From Aspidiotus rigidus (lineage: Eukaryota; Arthropoda; Insecta; Hemiptera; Diaspididae): a stretch of DNA of 64,000 bases. Positions 1 through 11,649 of this stretch are shown here, one piece after another (the stretch's first letter is position 1; each line of letters opens with the position of its first letter). The stretch is from positions 9,031,501 through 9,095,500 of the forward strand of contig JAVHKY010000003.1 in NCBI GenBank assembly GCA_035079385.1, given 5' to 3'. The position numbers and the translations under genes are program-made. The notes under the pieces are model-generated. The model was not told the origin of the DNA and ran no database searches. It saw nothing but the letters and a program-made list of their open reading frames with translations.

Positions 1-999
1 CCAGGAAAGGGAGACTGATCAATCGCAAACGGCGATCACGGATCGTGTCTCGGGGGAGGGAGGTGGTGGAATCCAGGAGGCTCCTTGTAACTTTCCTCCG
101 AACCATCACGTCAACGTCGACATTGACGCCATTCACTCTGGCCAGGTGTTTTATTGTGATTAACTCTTTCTTAAAGGCAGACTGACTCAAAGGAATACGA
201 GTCAGTCTGTGAACTAGGCTATGAAAAGCAGCCATCTTGTGAGCAACAGGACCGAACGAACCACCGTGGATAAAACATCGGTCGTAGTATCAGAAACTCA
301 CCAAGGAGATCTGGGGGACCAGTCCAGGTACATACGTAGAACGTCATCAACGTACCTGTGCCAATAGTGAATATGATTAAGTAACACCTGCTTCGAGGAA
401 AAGAGGTCAAGTTCAAACTTGGACATGAAAATTTCAGATATAAGAGAGCCTAGTGGTAAACCAATGGGGATCCCTACTTCGTCAGGGAACTCGAAAAATT
501 TCCCTTCAAACTTACAGTAGTTGGGGGACCAGCAAGTATTTAGAAGATCGAAGAGTTCGTGAAACTCATTATGAGGAATGTTGGCTTTGACGAGTAGCTC
601 ACCCATACGCTGGATAGTAGCAGCCTTAGGAATATTCGGGAACAAACCAACAACATCAAACGAGCAGATGGTCGTTCCCGGGGGAAGACTTACATCCTTG
701 AGGACGTCAGTTAAAGAGGCCGAATTCAAGACCGAATGAGGGGATTCAAAATCAATTCGATTTTTGAACCAACGGTCAAGGAATTTGGCAAGGAGGTAGG
801 TAGGAGAGGAGACGAGAGAAACAACGGGTCGCATCGGGGTATTGTTCCTATGCACTTTAGGCAGCCCGTACAGGAGGGGGGTGTGGGGTTAGGAACAAGG
901 AGGGCTTTTTTCAAAGCAGGAGTTTTGATAACAGCCTCACTCCTGTTGATGACACTCCTTACTTCTTTGAAGTGCTTAGGAAAGCTGAAATCCTCACTC
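1..999 (-). mobile_element. Penelope-like element fragment (PLE family 1), 3' end outside window
   Basis: This is a decayed Penelope-like retroelement read on the minus strand. Positions 1-288 match the C-terminal RT/linker part of the nested PLE at 41.9-42.1 kb. A deletion after about 288 then joins it to the RT core, which runs to about 999. There the homology stops abruptly at an unrelated tandem repeat. The matching fragment at 26.7 kb continues past this point, so the 5' end is truncated or replaced. The 3' end, with the endonuclease, would lie before position 1. Confidence 0.85.
298..855 (-). pseudogene. PLE reverse transcriptase core (fragment)
   Basis: The open stretch of about 185 codons encodes part of a Penelope-type reverse transcriptase, the enzyme that copies element RNA into DNA. 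RT landmarks appear in order: MRPVVS near residue 8, FDVVGLFPNIP (motif A with the catalytic Asp), GIPIGLPLGSLISEIF (motif B) and HYWHRYVDDVL (motif C, YVDD). The sequence leaves the family right after motif C because of an internal deletion. The upstream part of the domain continues in another frame (about 726-914), so at least one frameshift is present. It cannot make a complete enzyme. Closest relatives in the window are at 7.1-9.2, 25.9-26.9 and 31.2-33.0 kb. Confidence 0.85.
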
Positions 1000-1960
1000 T
1001 ATTTTATCAGTCATCTTGAAATATTTAGTCTAGCTTCTTCGAGGTCAAGTGCTCGTAAGATATTACTTGTTCGCCCCCTTTCCTGGTGTCGTACAAATCT
1101 GGTATGAGAAATATTTTGGGCTATCACCTTTTGTGGGGCTCACTCGCTGGTGTCGCATAAGAATGGTATGAGGAATATTTTGAGCCATCAACTTTTGTGG
1201 GGCTCACTTGCGCTGGTATGAGAAATAGAGATAAAAATATTTTGGGCTACCGCCTATTGTGGGGTTCACTCGCTCCGCTCGTTCGCCCACTTTCTTGGTT
1301 TCGTATAAAAATGATAGAAAAACTATTTTGAGCTATCAGTTTTTCTCACTCCGCTCATTCATCCTTTTTCTTCCTCTCGTATAAGAATGGTATGAGAAAT
1401 ATTTTGAGTTATCAGCTCTTGTCGCTCCGGTCGGTCGCCCCTTTTATTCGTGTTGTATACGAGAGTTATCAGCTTATGTGGAGCTCATTCGCTCCGCTCG
1501 TTCGCCTCCTTTCTTCGTGTCGTATATAAGAATGGTATGAGAAATATTTTGAGTTATCAGCTCTTGTCGCTCCGGTCGGTCGCCCCTTTTATTCGTGTTG
1601 TATACGAGAGTTATCAGCTTATGTGGAGCTCATTCGCTCCGCTCGTTCGCCTCCTTTCTTCGTGTCGTATATAAGAGTGGTATGAGAAATATTTTGAGCT
1701 ATCAACTTTTGTGGGCTCACTCGCTCCGCTCGTTCGCCCTTTCGGTTTAGCATAAGTCTGATATACAAATATTTTGGGCTTTTCGCCTTTCGCGGTTCTT
1801 GGTGTTGTATAAGAATGGTATGAGAGATATTTTGAGCTATCCCACAGGTATAGATTTGCACGCGCACGCGGGGTGCCTACTCGCAAATTGAATCCCTTAT
1901 CGGGGAGGGGAGAGATTTGCACGCGCACGGTCACTCTTGAGGGGGGGGGGGGGGTACTCG
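1000..1960. repeat. Tandem repeat block with TCGCTCCGCTCGTTCGCC motif (type 3 repeat)
   Basis: The block is made of imperfect repeats combining TGGTATGAGAAATATTTTGAG with a pyrimidine-rich stretch ending CTCCGCTCGTTCGCC. Within it, roughly 1383-1527 and 1528-1672 are near-perfect copies with a period of about 145 bp. The block closes with a CGCGCACG / ACTCGCGAATTT segment and a G-run at about 1938-1955. The same vocabulary recurs at 11.65-12.59 and 29.64-30.42 kb. Open frames here on both strands are by-products of the repetition. Confidence 0.8.
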
Positions 1961-2572
1961 CGAATTTTCAAAAATCTTAGGAGAAGAGTCAGTCCGACGA
2001 CCGACAGTCGATGAAGAACCCAGTACAGGGAAACTGCTCCAGTTACTGATGAATGATGAAGAAGCCAGAAGAGGCAAGCGAAACCGAGTAGATGAATGAT
2101 GTTGATAATTGAAATTATGGGTTGAATAGGAACGTTTTCTTCCGAGAAGGTTCAAGTTGATGAATAGATCATTGATCTTAGTAGTCCCCTTTTTTTATAT
2201 TGGTCGGAACGACATTTTTCTATAGGCTCCCAAAATAGATCATCAATTTCCCTCTCTCCTCTACCCTTCAACCGACTTATTCTCTCTGAATCCTATTGAT
2301 GATGTTACACCTGGTCTTTAATACTTTCAAGACTAATTTTTCGCGTTTTGAAGACGCCATCATCAATCCTCACATCATAAAAGTGAAATTCACACTTCAG
2401 CTGTGAATACACGCCTGCTGAATCATACCAAGCTGACCAAATGAAGTCTGATATGGAACCGGTGTGTACTGCAGGAAGTATATTTTCTTTTTCAACTCCT
2501 AGGAAATTTAAATTCCTATTATTTGTACTCTTCATAGGATAGTAGTGTAATTCAAACAGTAGTAGTTTTTGT
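1961..2572. other. Unassigned sequence
   Basis: No recognised gene. A short minus-strand open stretch at 2305-2535 matches no family I know. Confidence 0.4.
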
Positions 2573-2702
2573 ATATGTGACCTGCGATGAGAAAATGATG
2601 CTCATTGCCCACTGACAGGAACACCATTTCTCTCTGATTAGATATCGAATCAGACTGCGCCAATGGGCAATGAGTATTCTTTTCTCATCGCAGGTCACAT
2701 AT
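2573..2702. mobile_element. Foldback MITE, copy 1 (130 bp)
   Basis: The terminal arms are ATATGTGACCTGCGATGAG and its reverse complement, followed inward by CTCATTGCCCA / TGGGCAATGAG. The whole unit folds on itself. A second, more complete copy lies at 50838-50981. This copy has lost about 16 bp from the inner right arm. Dispersal plus the long inverted repeat identifies a MITE. The superfamily is not determinable; the ends lie in TA-rich DNA. Confidence 0.8.
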
Positions 2703-4483
2703 TTGGTCCTCCATTTAATCCAAATTAGGCCGCATAGCAATTCTATGCATTAGAGATGCTCTAACGAAATTTCAGTGTTGCCGCTATTTTCATTTTCTGT
2801 TAGCAAAAAGGAAAAACTAAAACTCCCGCGCTGAATTCATACCATAGCCTTGTCGCCCGAAATCTGTAATACGATGGCGACTGCATAGTGAAGTAACGAA
2901 AATGTTGATTCTAGACTGGCGGTCAGTATTTTTCGCATTTATTTATTTTTTCGTTTTCATCATCAATAAGCTCATACGCACTCCACGTCGCATCCGTGGG
3001 AGTCGTTTTGAAATTTAACTAAGAGCAATGCACTTTCTATGCAGATATTCTCTGCGACCAGACATCTCAAGTCACCTTCAACTATACAAAAAAGAACGGT
3101 ACCTGGTTTTACCAAAACCCAATAATTAGGATTTTAGGCCGCACGAAACACACGGTAGAATAGTCGTTAAAATTTTTTTGACTCTTTATATTCAACACTC
3201 TCTTCAAGTTGATAATTGATGTTCAACGCAAAATTAGTATTCATAGAAGAACGACATTGAATTATGACAGCAAGACAAAAACTAATAGCGTTGAAATAGG
3301 TAACGCGTGTCGTACATTTGCATTGATATACCACTATTGATATATAAGCTTGTACCGGTACCGACGTTCATTTTCTCATAATTACGGAAGAGTCGATTAA
3401 TTATAAAAACCTATTTGAGGTGAAAAATAGATGCACAATATTATACTTAAGTAATACACACCTTCTAAAGGAATTATAACTCATTTAATGTATAATTATT
3501 GTCGTTTATATCTTCTCTGACCCAGTGTATGATCAAGACGTTTTACATTTTTCGAGATCAGTAAACAAATATGAGGTACTCAGTAAACTCAAGAATTGTC
3601 AAAATGGAGTAGTCATCGCTCAATAAATCGATCGACAAAGACGTACAAAAGAGAAACCAATTACAAAAAATCTTAGCTTGTTGATCTATCAAATTGAATA
3701 AGAAGTATGAACTCCGCCGAAGAGGGATAGAAATTAGGAATATTATCTAGGATCCCGATATGTTTCAGCTCAAAAATCTGAATTGTGACCTCCTTCAAAT
3801 ATCGTTTATCTTCCTCTTCACTCGACGAAATTCTCACATATTTCATATTTTTGCGCTGGATTGACAAGAAGAGTAGATATTTTCTTCGAAATTTTTCCGG
3901 ACGCCTCCCGCGTTATGTCCATATTATGCTCGTCTATGTTTATGTTTGCGCAATATATGAGTAAGAACGCTTTATCGTTCTCACAAATTTTCGTGTTGGT
4001 AGCGTTGCATCGATACTCGTATACAGGTTTGGTAGTTGATGTTTTATAAGGTAGATAATAGTAGTAGATAGTCGTCAATTGATTTCACGTTTTGTACTTG
4101 CGTTAAGATATCGGGAAAACGGAATGCCGGAAAGACTTAAAGCACCGGTAAACGATCAGCCGATATTCTTAGGCTGAAAGCGCAGCCGAATACGCGTACA
4201 CTGAGAAGCTAAAAGTATAGTCAAACTTATGTAAACAGACCAACTTGAAGCATACCATTCTCTCATTAGGTTAAGGAATACTGGTGGAAAGAAGTAGGCA
4301 AACTAGCTCAGAGTGTGCAAGCTGGACTTTGACCAACTTCAAACATTTCGGAAAATTTTCAGTTCTGAGTCAATTTATAATACTAGCACACCTTACTAGT
4401 AGAGAGAGAGTAAAATAGCCCAGTAAATAGATTGCGTAAGCATACAAATCACACAAAAATAGCATTAAGTTAAGAGTGAACTC
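2703..4483. other. Unassigned AT-rich sequence with two overlapping minus-strand open stretches
   Basis: Open stretches at 3818-4078 and 3673-3867 (both minus, different frames) have an ordinary-looking residue composition and overlap by about 50 bp. They could be two frames of one decayed coding exon. No known domain was recognised and neither has a convincing start. Nothing else was found in this interval. Confidence 0.3.
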
Positions 4484-4675
4484 AGGCGCGGATCCAGATG
4501 ATCACTTTGGGAGGGGAAACAATCCAAAAAAAGTTTAAAGGATCTTTTTTTTTACTTTCCCTTTCTTTGATACTGCAGATGTTTTTGTTGTTTTATTGTT
4601 TTTTTGGGGGATTTTTTTTCTTGGGGGGGGGAGGGGAGGATTTCCCCCATCCCCCCCCCGTGGATCCGCGCCTGG
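4483..4675. mobile_element. MITE with CAGGCGCGGATCCA inverted ends
   Basis: CAGGCGCGGATCCA on the left mirrors TGGATCCGCGCCTG on the right. The interior is low complexity, with T-, G- and C-runs. GAACT occurs immediately outside both ends and fits a 5-bp target duplication. CAG…CTG ends suggest a hAT-type non-autonomous element. The element at 52017-52190 is similar. Confidence 0.65.
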
Positions 4676-4772
4676 AACTTGACCTACTTTAGATACAATA
4701 AAAAAACCGTGGCCTTGACCTGCTAAAAGTATTTGGAAAAATTTCGAGTCCGAGCCTAGTATACTTTCATAC

Positions 4773-5720
4773 TATACTAGCGGTTGGCAGCGCGCCTGAC
4801 CGCCAGCTGTGTGTTGAGTAGATATCAGTGTTTTGTAAATATTTCGATTTTAACGGTAAGAGCTGAGTTGACAGGTAAGGGCTGTATTGCAGCAAAAAAC
4901 GGACTAATTCATGAACCGTCGCAATGATTAAGGAAATAGATGGACAGTAGGTAAAAAGCCTGCCATATCCCCGAAGCATTACATCAGTCTGTGTAGAGGC
5001 ATGAGACGAACTCAGTCGTTTCCTATATGAGAAACCGGATGTAATTTTCTTAATTCTTTCTCGAACCCAGTACCTTTTCTTAGGTAGTTTCAAACTCTGA
5101 CGACGATATTTACCTAATGTATAGTTACTCGTCACAAAAGAAGAGCAAATTTTCAAGAAATTATTTTACATAAACGTCTCCTTTCAAAATCGAAAATTGG
5201 ATACGTAAAACTCGAATAGTCTCTGTAGATTCATCCAGAGCAACCGGTTTAAATGCTCTCTCTCTCTAAACACAATGATCTTAAATACGCATCAGTCAAA
5301 ATACCAATAGTTCCAAAATTTCCTCCTAAAAATCTGGAATTGGGCTCATTCGAAAGGAAATTAAAGGGGCAACAATTTTCGTTCTCTTCAATTTTTCATA
5401 AAAATGAGTAAAACTCGAGATATCACCATAACTTAATTTTTATAACTGCGTCGCTCAATGCGTTTGAATGGTAACGTTGGAACAACGCGTTCGATGGCAA
5501 GCTACACCACCACGTTTTTTTATATTGAAAAAAGTCATTGTTTTCGCCCTTTTTTGAAATTACTCAGCACCTCCCCGTCAAATTTTTATTTTTATGAGTC
5601 TATGTGCTGCTCTGGGATGAGGACAATATATCCTGAAAGTTTGAAAGCGATCGGCCCAGTAGTTCTCGAGTTATAAACGGACAGGAGGACGGACGGACAA
5701 ACTTTCTGCTTTATATATTA
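4773..5720. repeat. ~950-bp dispersed repeat, first of two tandem copies
   Basis: It starts with ACTAGCGGTTGGC and GCGCGCCTGACCGC. It ends with AGTTCTCGAGTTATAAACGG, a GGACAGGAGGACGG stretch, and TTTATATATTAG. The next copy follows with no gap. The closing block (GATCGGCCCAGTAGTTCTC, then GGACA repeats, then TATATA) resembles 3' tails of RTE-type retroelements and their SINE partners in insects, from general knowledge only. The short open frame at 5458-5676 is carried by both copies and is not a known protein. Confidence 0.65.
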
Positions 5721-6673
5721 GACTAGCGGTTGGCGACGCGCCTCCGGCGCGCCTGACCGCTAGCTGTGTGTTGAGTAGATATTTGTGTTTTATAGGTATC
5801 TGTATCTTATAGGTATGTGTGTTTTGTAGGTATCTTGGAATTCAGATGAATTTTTAAAAAAGAAACAGTGGAAAGAGTTTTGCAAAATTCACAACTATTC
5901 AGTTCAAAAATAAGAAAATAGACACCAAAAACTGCGACTGTACTTATAAAATATCAAAGTTCCGAGTCGCACAAAAATAAAATCACCAAATTAAATTTTT
6001 TACACACTAATTCACTTGAGAGCTGACTTAACGCGTGAAGCCTGTATCGCAGCAGAATACAGACAAATCCATTGACATTTTGCCAGTCCCTAAGAAAACA
6101 CACGGACAACAGGTAAAAAAAAGGGTCATTTCCGCAAGCCCATACGCAGTGCGCACCGTATCTACACATTGGTTCTTGTATGAGATACCGGATGTAAAAT
6201 CCTTTATGTAGGTGTTTTTAAAACTGTGAATAAAATAACTTGCTTAGTATGAGTACAGCGAATACTGTAGTCACAAAATTTCCTCCTAAAAATCTGGAAC
6301 CGGGCTCATTCGAAAGGAAATTACAGGGGCTACAATTTTTGTTCTCTTCAATTTTTCATAAAAATGAGTTATACTCGAGTTATCACAATAATTCAATTCT
6401 CTCGAAACTGCGCCACTCAACGCGCGTAGGTCTAACGTACATGGCAAGCTACACCACCACGTTTTTTTATATTGAAAAAAGTCATTGTTTTCGCTCTTTT
6501 TTGAAATTACTCAGCACCTCCCCGTCAAATTTTTATTTTTATGAGTCTATGTGCTGCTCTGGGATGAGGACAATATATCCTGAAAGTTTGAAAGCGATCG
6601 GCCCAGTAGTTCTCGAGTTATAAACGGACAGGAGGACAGACGGACAGACAAACTTTCTGCTTTATATATTAGA
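5721..6673. repeat. ~950-bp dispersed repeat, second tandem copy
   Basis: This is a head-to-tail copy of the preceding unit. The last ~400 bp (6280-6673) is almost the same as 5310-5720; the first half is more diverged. It has the same GGTTGGCGACGCGCC start and ATATATTAGA end. Confidence 0.65.
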
Positions 6674-6965
6674 TGAGGCCCTCTTTAGCACAAGTTGATG
6701 ACACCATAAGGTAGGTGTGACCTTGACTTCATTTACGGAGGAAAACCAAGTCATTTCAAATACGTAGGTATAGAACAAATATGTGAAATATGACCTTTAT
6801 TTTTCTGGCTTTACCAGAACATTTACTCCCCAAGTTTATAGTCTTCTCCATGACGTCACTTTCAGCTGAGGGGAAGTGTTCCTCCCAATCAGAACGACAA
6901 TTACCACAATGAGTAAATGAACGAGGAGAATTTGCAGAAGCCGCAGAAATAAAACAAAGAAAGTA

Positions 6966-7003
6966 CCGCAAGCACTTTCGGCTAAGAAGCCATCAACGGG
7001 CGG
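6966..7003 (-). ncRNA. Degenerate hammerhead-ribozyme-like motif in PLE 3' end
   Basis: On the minus strand: stem I CCGC/GCGG, core CCGTTGA (expected CTGANGA, two changes), one extra T, stem II GGCT/AGCC, then GAAA, a short stem III segment and T before stem I closes. The stems pair perfectly although they differ in sequence from other copies. The core changes suggest loss of activity. Confidence 0.45.
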
Positions 7004-7093
7004 AGAATAGAAAGTGACTGACAGAGAAACAGTCGACGACAGAAAACAACGGTGAGATCATGATTGAACTAACGACTCCTCGAGATGTGAGTC

Positions 7094-7354
7094 TCACTCA
7101 TAAATTAGATCAACCAATCCCTCGTCTGGAATATACCTGTTGAGTACGGTTACGTTATCGCTATTCAGGTGGCGAATAATCTCGATATTTTCCAGCGCCA
7201 TTCGTTTGAAATACGATCTTTCTCCATGGAGGAGGGTCTCCGACCCCTCCCTGAAACTATGGCCGCAGGTGATTAAATGGTCCGCGAAGGCCGATTGCCC
7301 CAAATTGCCCTTTTTCCAGGCTTTCAAGTGCTCAGCCACTCTAGATTCCGTCAC
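7094..7354 (-). pseudogene. PLE GIY-YIG endonuclease, C-terminal half
   Basis: The segment encodes RVAEHLKAWKKG, then FADHLITCGHSF, and ends RYIPDEGLVDLIYE, all typical of PLE GIY-YIG endonucleases. The N-terminal half, including the GVY and YIG motifs and the cysteine pair between them, is missing: the RT-side frame jumps from RLKDPG to a stop. PLEs use this domain to nick the target. Without the GIY-YIG core this copy cannot. Confidence 0.8.
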
Positions 7355-7366
7355 AGTCGTTGCATC

Positions 7367-8737
7367 TTATACTATAAATCCTACTCCGGGGTCTTTCAAT
7401 CTAGCGAGCAGTCCTTTTAATGTATTAAGATTATAGAAAACCGGCCGGAAACCAAAGGACCGAAGGACGCGACTCAAATTCGACGAGAACTTACCCAGGA
7501 AGGGGAGCTTAATCCAAGGCTTTCTGCCTTCACGACTCCCCTCCCGAGGAAGGGAGGTAGTAAAATCAAGGCATTGCCGCGTGATCTTCCTACGGACCAT
7601 CAGGTCAATGTTCAAGTTGACTTCGTTTACCCGAGCCAAGTACTTCATAGTACGTAGATCTTTCTGGAAGGCTGTTTGACTCAAAGGGATATTAGTGAGT
7701 CGAAGAATTGAACTATTAAAAGCAGCTATTTTGTAGGCGACAGGGCAGATTGACGCGCCGTGGACAACAATATCGGTCGAAGTATCTTTCCTGTATATTG
7801 AGAACTCATGGGCCCCATCTCTTTCGGAGAAGTTGATAGTAGAATTACCGACCTCCAAAGTAAACTTTATGGAGGGGAACTGAGCATTTAGATACTTAAG
7901 AAACTCACCAAGGAGTTCTTGGGGACCTGTCCACGCACATAGCTCGTCATCCACATATCTGTGCCAATAGTGAACGTGATTTAAGAAAGACTGGCCCGAG
8001 GAAAAGAGGTCAGCCTCAAATCTTGACATAAAGACCTCCGAAACAAGGGAACCCAACGGGGATCCAATGGGAATGCCCACTTCCTCCGGGAATTCAAAAT
8101 ATTTATCATTAAATTTACAAAAGTTGGGGGACCAGCAGACGTTGAGTAGGTCGAAGAACTCCTGCAACTCTTCATGACGAGTATTACGTTAACAAGAAGG
8201 TCGCCTAAATATTGGAGGGTGGCCGCTTTTGGGATGTTTGGAAACGGACCGACCACATCGAAGGAGCATAAAATAGTTCCAGGAGGGAGTATTTCATCTT
8301 TAAGCCTATTGGCCAAGGAGACTGAATTTTTGACGGAGTAAGGAGACTCGTATTCGATATGAAACTTAAACCAACGGTCCAGGTATTTGGCGAGCGAGTA
8401 GGGGGGGGGGAGGAGACGTAGGATACAACGGGCCGCATGCGAGTATTGGCCTTATGAACTTTAGGCAACTCGTACAATAAAGGAGGTACAAGGTTAGGTT
8501 CGAGCAAACGTTTTTTCACTGAGGGTTTTTTGTAATGATAACGGAACTCTTATTAATCGCATTCCGAACCTCCTTGACATAGTGAGGGAAATTGAAAAGG
8601 TGGTTTTCAGTGGCCCCGCACTGGCTTAAAACCTGTTCCACCTTAAAGTGGTAAGTAGCTTTATCCATCGCAACGATGGAATTCCCTTTGTCGGCCTTTG
8701 TAAGTATAGTCTCCTCCGTCCTCAGCCTCCTCCTCAA
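7367..8737 (-). pseudogene. PLE reverse transcriptase, broken into several frames
   Basis: Four overlapping minus-strand open stretches (8737-8516, 8519-8205, 8316-7981, 8167-7367) together cover a Penelope RT. They contain TKADKGNSIVAMDKATY upstream of the palm, MRPVVSYVSSP, FDVVGPFPNIPKAAT (motif A), GIPIGSPLGSLVSEVFMSRF (motif B), HYWHRYVDDEL (motif C), and then the thumb/linker with VVHGASICPVAYKIAAFNS. Motif A and YVDD are retained in the decoded fragments. The frame changes make this a pseudogene. A G-run at 8400-8410 coincides with one frameshift. Confidence 0.85.
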
Positions 8738-8828
8738 TCCTGCAGTGTTATTTATGCGCAGGAGGGAGGTGTTGCGGACTAAATCGGCGCAGGTTTTTTG
8801 GTATTGATACCGGGACCAATCTTCACGG

Positions 8829-9206
8829 TTAAATCAGCGCATCGGCGTTATCAAGAGGGGGTAAACTGAACTTCAGACCCTTTTCTAACAGATTCAGCTC
8901 ATCGTTACTGAATTCCATCAGTCTGTTATTCATAACACGGAGGTGAAATTCTTGGACAAACCCAACCTCATCATGGTCATCCCCGAGGGCTTGGGCCTTC
9001 AAATCCAATAGGGAGGAGATCTTCTTGTTTTTAGTATCTTTAAGGTTAGCCTCAAACTTACAACAATCATCATTAATAGACTGAATAAATTTTTCCAACT
9101 CACGTGGGTGTAGCAAACTGGACAACCTCGAGTCTACCAGCAGGTTCAGTCTAGTCGTGACGTTGAATCGGCCGTACCACCCAATTCCCATCTTAAATAA
9201 TTGCAT
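8829..9206 (-). pseudogene. PLE N-terminal region
   Basis: The 125-codon open stretch precedes the RT on the same strand. It ends with FSNDELNLLEKGLKFSLPP, the characteristic PLE segment just upstream of the RT palm. The proximal part (MQLFKMGIGWYGRFNVTTRL) is family-specific. A start near 9206 is reasonable because PLE homology is not visible beyond it. A stop or frameshift separates it from the RT. Confidence 0.7.
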
Positions 9207-9230
9207 AGTACATTTTTCTCAAATCTTTCC

Positions 9231-9734
9231 TTGGTGTGAGTAGTTTTGAAATCGGAATTTTTACAAGCTTTTCTCGATGTTTCTTTTACAAACTAATAAT
9301 GCCAATAAGAGAAAAGAAGGGAACTTCGGGAGCTCCTACAATGTGGGTGGGACGACCTCTGGGTGGACTAAAATAAGTTCATTCCAAATCTCTTGGTAGG
9401 ACCTAAAAATTACCGTATGATACTATAATACTCGAGGATGGGGACTATAAATCTGTCACTAAGAGAAATTAATCACCTAAATTCTTTTTATCGCATTCTT
9501 AACAAAACTATTTCTTCGTGTCTAAAGCTAGCAATGTTTTCAAAACGCACCATGGAAGGTAGTTGACCAAAAAATTGTAAAATCTTGCAAATCTCGCCAA
9601 ACACTTCGAAAACTAAATATAATTAGCAGGGAATACCAAAAATTATAATTGCAAAACTGTGTTTCACTAGTGTTGATCGCGTTAACATCATTTAGCGACG
9701 GGACGTTAACCGTTCGACTTTTTCTTAGATTTAC
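9231..9734. other. Unassigned sequence
   Basis: AT-rich DNA between the PLE and a possible exon. The open stretch 9540-9743 (minus) would be the intron side of the exon below. Nothing else was recognised. Confidence 0.3.
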
Positions 9735-9934
9735 TCCTTCCAATAACTCGCATTATCCATCAATATAGAGAGCTCAAGATACGTATAGAGAGGTACACCG
9801 GTACTCACTTCGTGATTCATGTTTCGCCTTTCGTTCATATTTGATAAAAATTGTTTGTCCGCGAGTGAGGATTCCATAAAGCTCGTTTCTGATGCACATG
9901 GCACATTACGCAACCACATTATTACACTATCCAT
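9735..9934 (-). CDS. Possible first coding exon of an unknown host gene
   Basis: This is a minus-strand open stretch from ATG at 9934. The context CAAAATGG is a good insect translation start. It encodes about 66 residues of ordinary composition beginning MDSVIMWLRNVPCASE and reaching LELSILMDNASYWK. A possible splice donor GTAAAT starts at 9734, just before the frame closes. No known domain is seen, and no partner exon was found downstream on this strand before the PLE. It may be a chance open frame. Confidence 0.25.
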
Positions 9935-10743
9935 TTTTGAACTATTTTCGATAAGAATTGTTGAGAATACAACAGACGGAATACGCGAAAGATAACGTTT
10001 AAGTGTAGCCTATACTCGATCGGAAACACAGACAAGACTAACAACAACAAATTGGTTCAGGTACTACCGCGGTACCGATAATTTTCTATTCTACATGACT
10101 GATGCCCTTCTATACCGAATGCATTAATCATAATCTAATGGAAAGATCCAGTTCTATTATTTATTGTATATAACTACTACAATAAAAGTGCCAATGAGAG
10201 TTTTTATCAATGATCAATCCGGAAGCTAATTTACGTAGGTAAAGTGTATCGATGAGGCGGGTTGGGAGGGGGAAAATAATATATAAACATATGCTGGGAA
10301 CGTAATATTTTTATCATCATCATCATCGTCAAAATCAACAACAATATAATAAATACCGTCGATTTCATTCATCCTTGAATATGTCACGAAACAGGATCGA
10401 TGTGTGATGGTTGAAAATTGATTCTAGACAGACCTTATAATAGCAGTAGTTAGCATACGAAACGCGGACATGCCGCGGGCTCAATATCCACACTTTTTTT
10501 CTCTCTCTCATCCAAACCGATGGATTTTCAAGGAATAATGCATATATGCAGAAACGATCGAAGCGAGACGGAAAAAAGAGATCATATTCGACATCAAGGA
10601 GAATTTAGGATGCGGCGCTTTGTGTCATAGCGAGTTGAAAATATTTTCTTAAATTTTTCCTGAGATAGGAAGTAAACTGAAACTCCGCACTGTACAAAAC
10701 GGAAACGACGCGACGCAACCCTGAGGTATCGATGGGGCAAAAA
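9935..10743. other. Unassigned AT-rich sequence
   Basis: No gene or element recognised. A short ATCATC simple repeat lies near 10312-10327. Confidence 0.3.
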
Positions 10744-10840
10744 CAGGTAAGGGCAACCTGCGGCCCGCTGGCCATAATCGGCCCGCCGGAAGCGCCTGTG
10801 TGGCCCGCGGAAAGCAAATTAAAACTTGAGAAAAATAAAT
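10744..10840. mobile_element. hAT-type terminal fragment
   Basis: A GC-rich island in AT-rich DNA reads ACAGGTAAGGGCAACCTGCG followed by GGCCCGC repeats and GTGGCCCGCGG. This resembles the conserved 'GGCAACCTGCGGCCCGC' start seen in many animal hAT transposon ends. No matching opposite end or transposase was found nearby. Confidence 0.45.
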
Positions 10841-11463
10841 TTTTGTGACAATTTGGGCTCGAATCACAAGTTATGAGAATCGTACTGAGATACTGATAGA
10901 CACGTTTGCACACAGTGCATATTTCAACTATTCACACTTTTCATGTTATAACTTGAGTAGTATAATCGTGTAACGGTCCATGTGCGGTACGTGACAATAG
11001 TCAATTGCTGGAATGAAGCCCACTAGTCACAAAAGGTTCAAAAACAATCATTCTCAAATGACCGAGTCTGAATAAAATTGACCCAGTTCAAAACAATCGT
11101 TCTATGTAGGGGAGAGACTTGCATACATTTTGAGGTTGACACCTGCGGAGGGATTTTGAGCTTAAAGAGCCCATCGCCGCTTAGATGGTGACGTCTTCAG
11201 GGAATTGAAAATATTTCTCATTTAAGTACACTTCTCGAAAAATGGACCAAGTTTTCATCCGTAGCCTAATTTCCATGGGGAAGGGGAGACTTGTTGAGAT
11301 TCCGTGTACGCAGATTGCTACGCACAAACTTAGCTTCGAGCTTCACGTCCGGATTTTTACGTCATCAGAGGACTCAAGTTCCCAACGAATCTCTTCGCTC
11401 CACTTACCTTGACAACAATTCTCGTCCACCAATCGGTTGACAATGAAAAGAAACTTACTAATT
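10841..11463. other. Unassigned sequence
   Basis: No recognised gene or repeat. Confidence 0.3.
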
Positions 11464-11575
11464 TTGAATTAGTCTAGTCAAATTAGACAAAAAATGAGCT
11501 TGAAAAATAATTTTTCGGTAGAGAACGGGCGTTTGCTGGAATGTGTAGAGGAAGGCATCGAAAAGCACCAAAAAA
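11464..11575 (+). repeat. Dispersed repeat, inverted partner at 17.63-17.73 kb
   Basis: The sequence from TAGTCTAGTCAAATTAGAC through GAACGGGCGTTTGCTGGAA to ATCGAAAAGCACCAAAAAAA is matched in inverse orientation at 17.63-17.73 kb. At the partner site a type 1 element abuts the A-run exactly where this copy has its A-run. Confidence 0.6.
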
Positions 11576-11649
11576 AAACTTGTGATGGAGGTCCTGATGA
11601 GGCAGCTTTTAAGAATGAAATTTTCTGACATAGCCAAATAAATGAAGAT

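Larger units (their letters stand above)
6960..9230 (-). mobile_element. Decayed near-full-length Penelope-like element (family 1)
   Basis: Read on the minus strand it contains, in order, an N-terminal region (9206-8829), the RT domain in several frames (8737-7367), a truncated GIY-YIG endonuclease (7354-7094) and a 3' end with a degenerate hammerhead-like motif (6966-7003). At least four frameshifts break the protein. Unlike the copies at 31, 40 and 46 kb, no inverted 3' end is visible upstream. It is the most complete family 1 PLE here but is clearly inactive. Confidence 0.85.

Noticed and set aside
2048..2090. CTGATGA … GAAAC near 2050 as another hammerhead
   Set aside because: The bases between core and GAAA do not form a stem II adjoining the core, and no stem I is seen.
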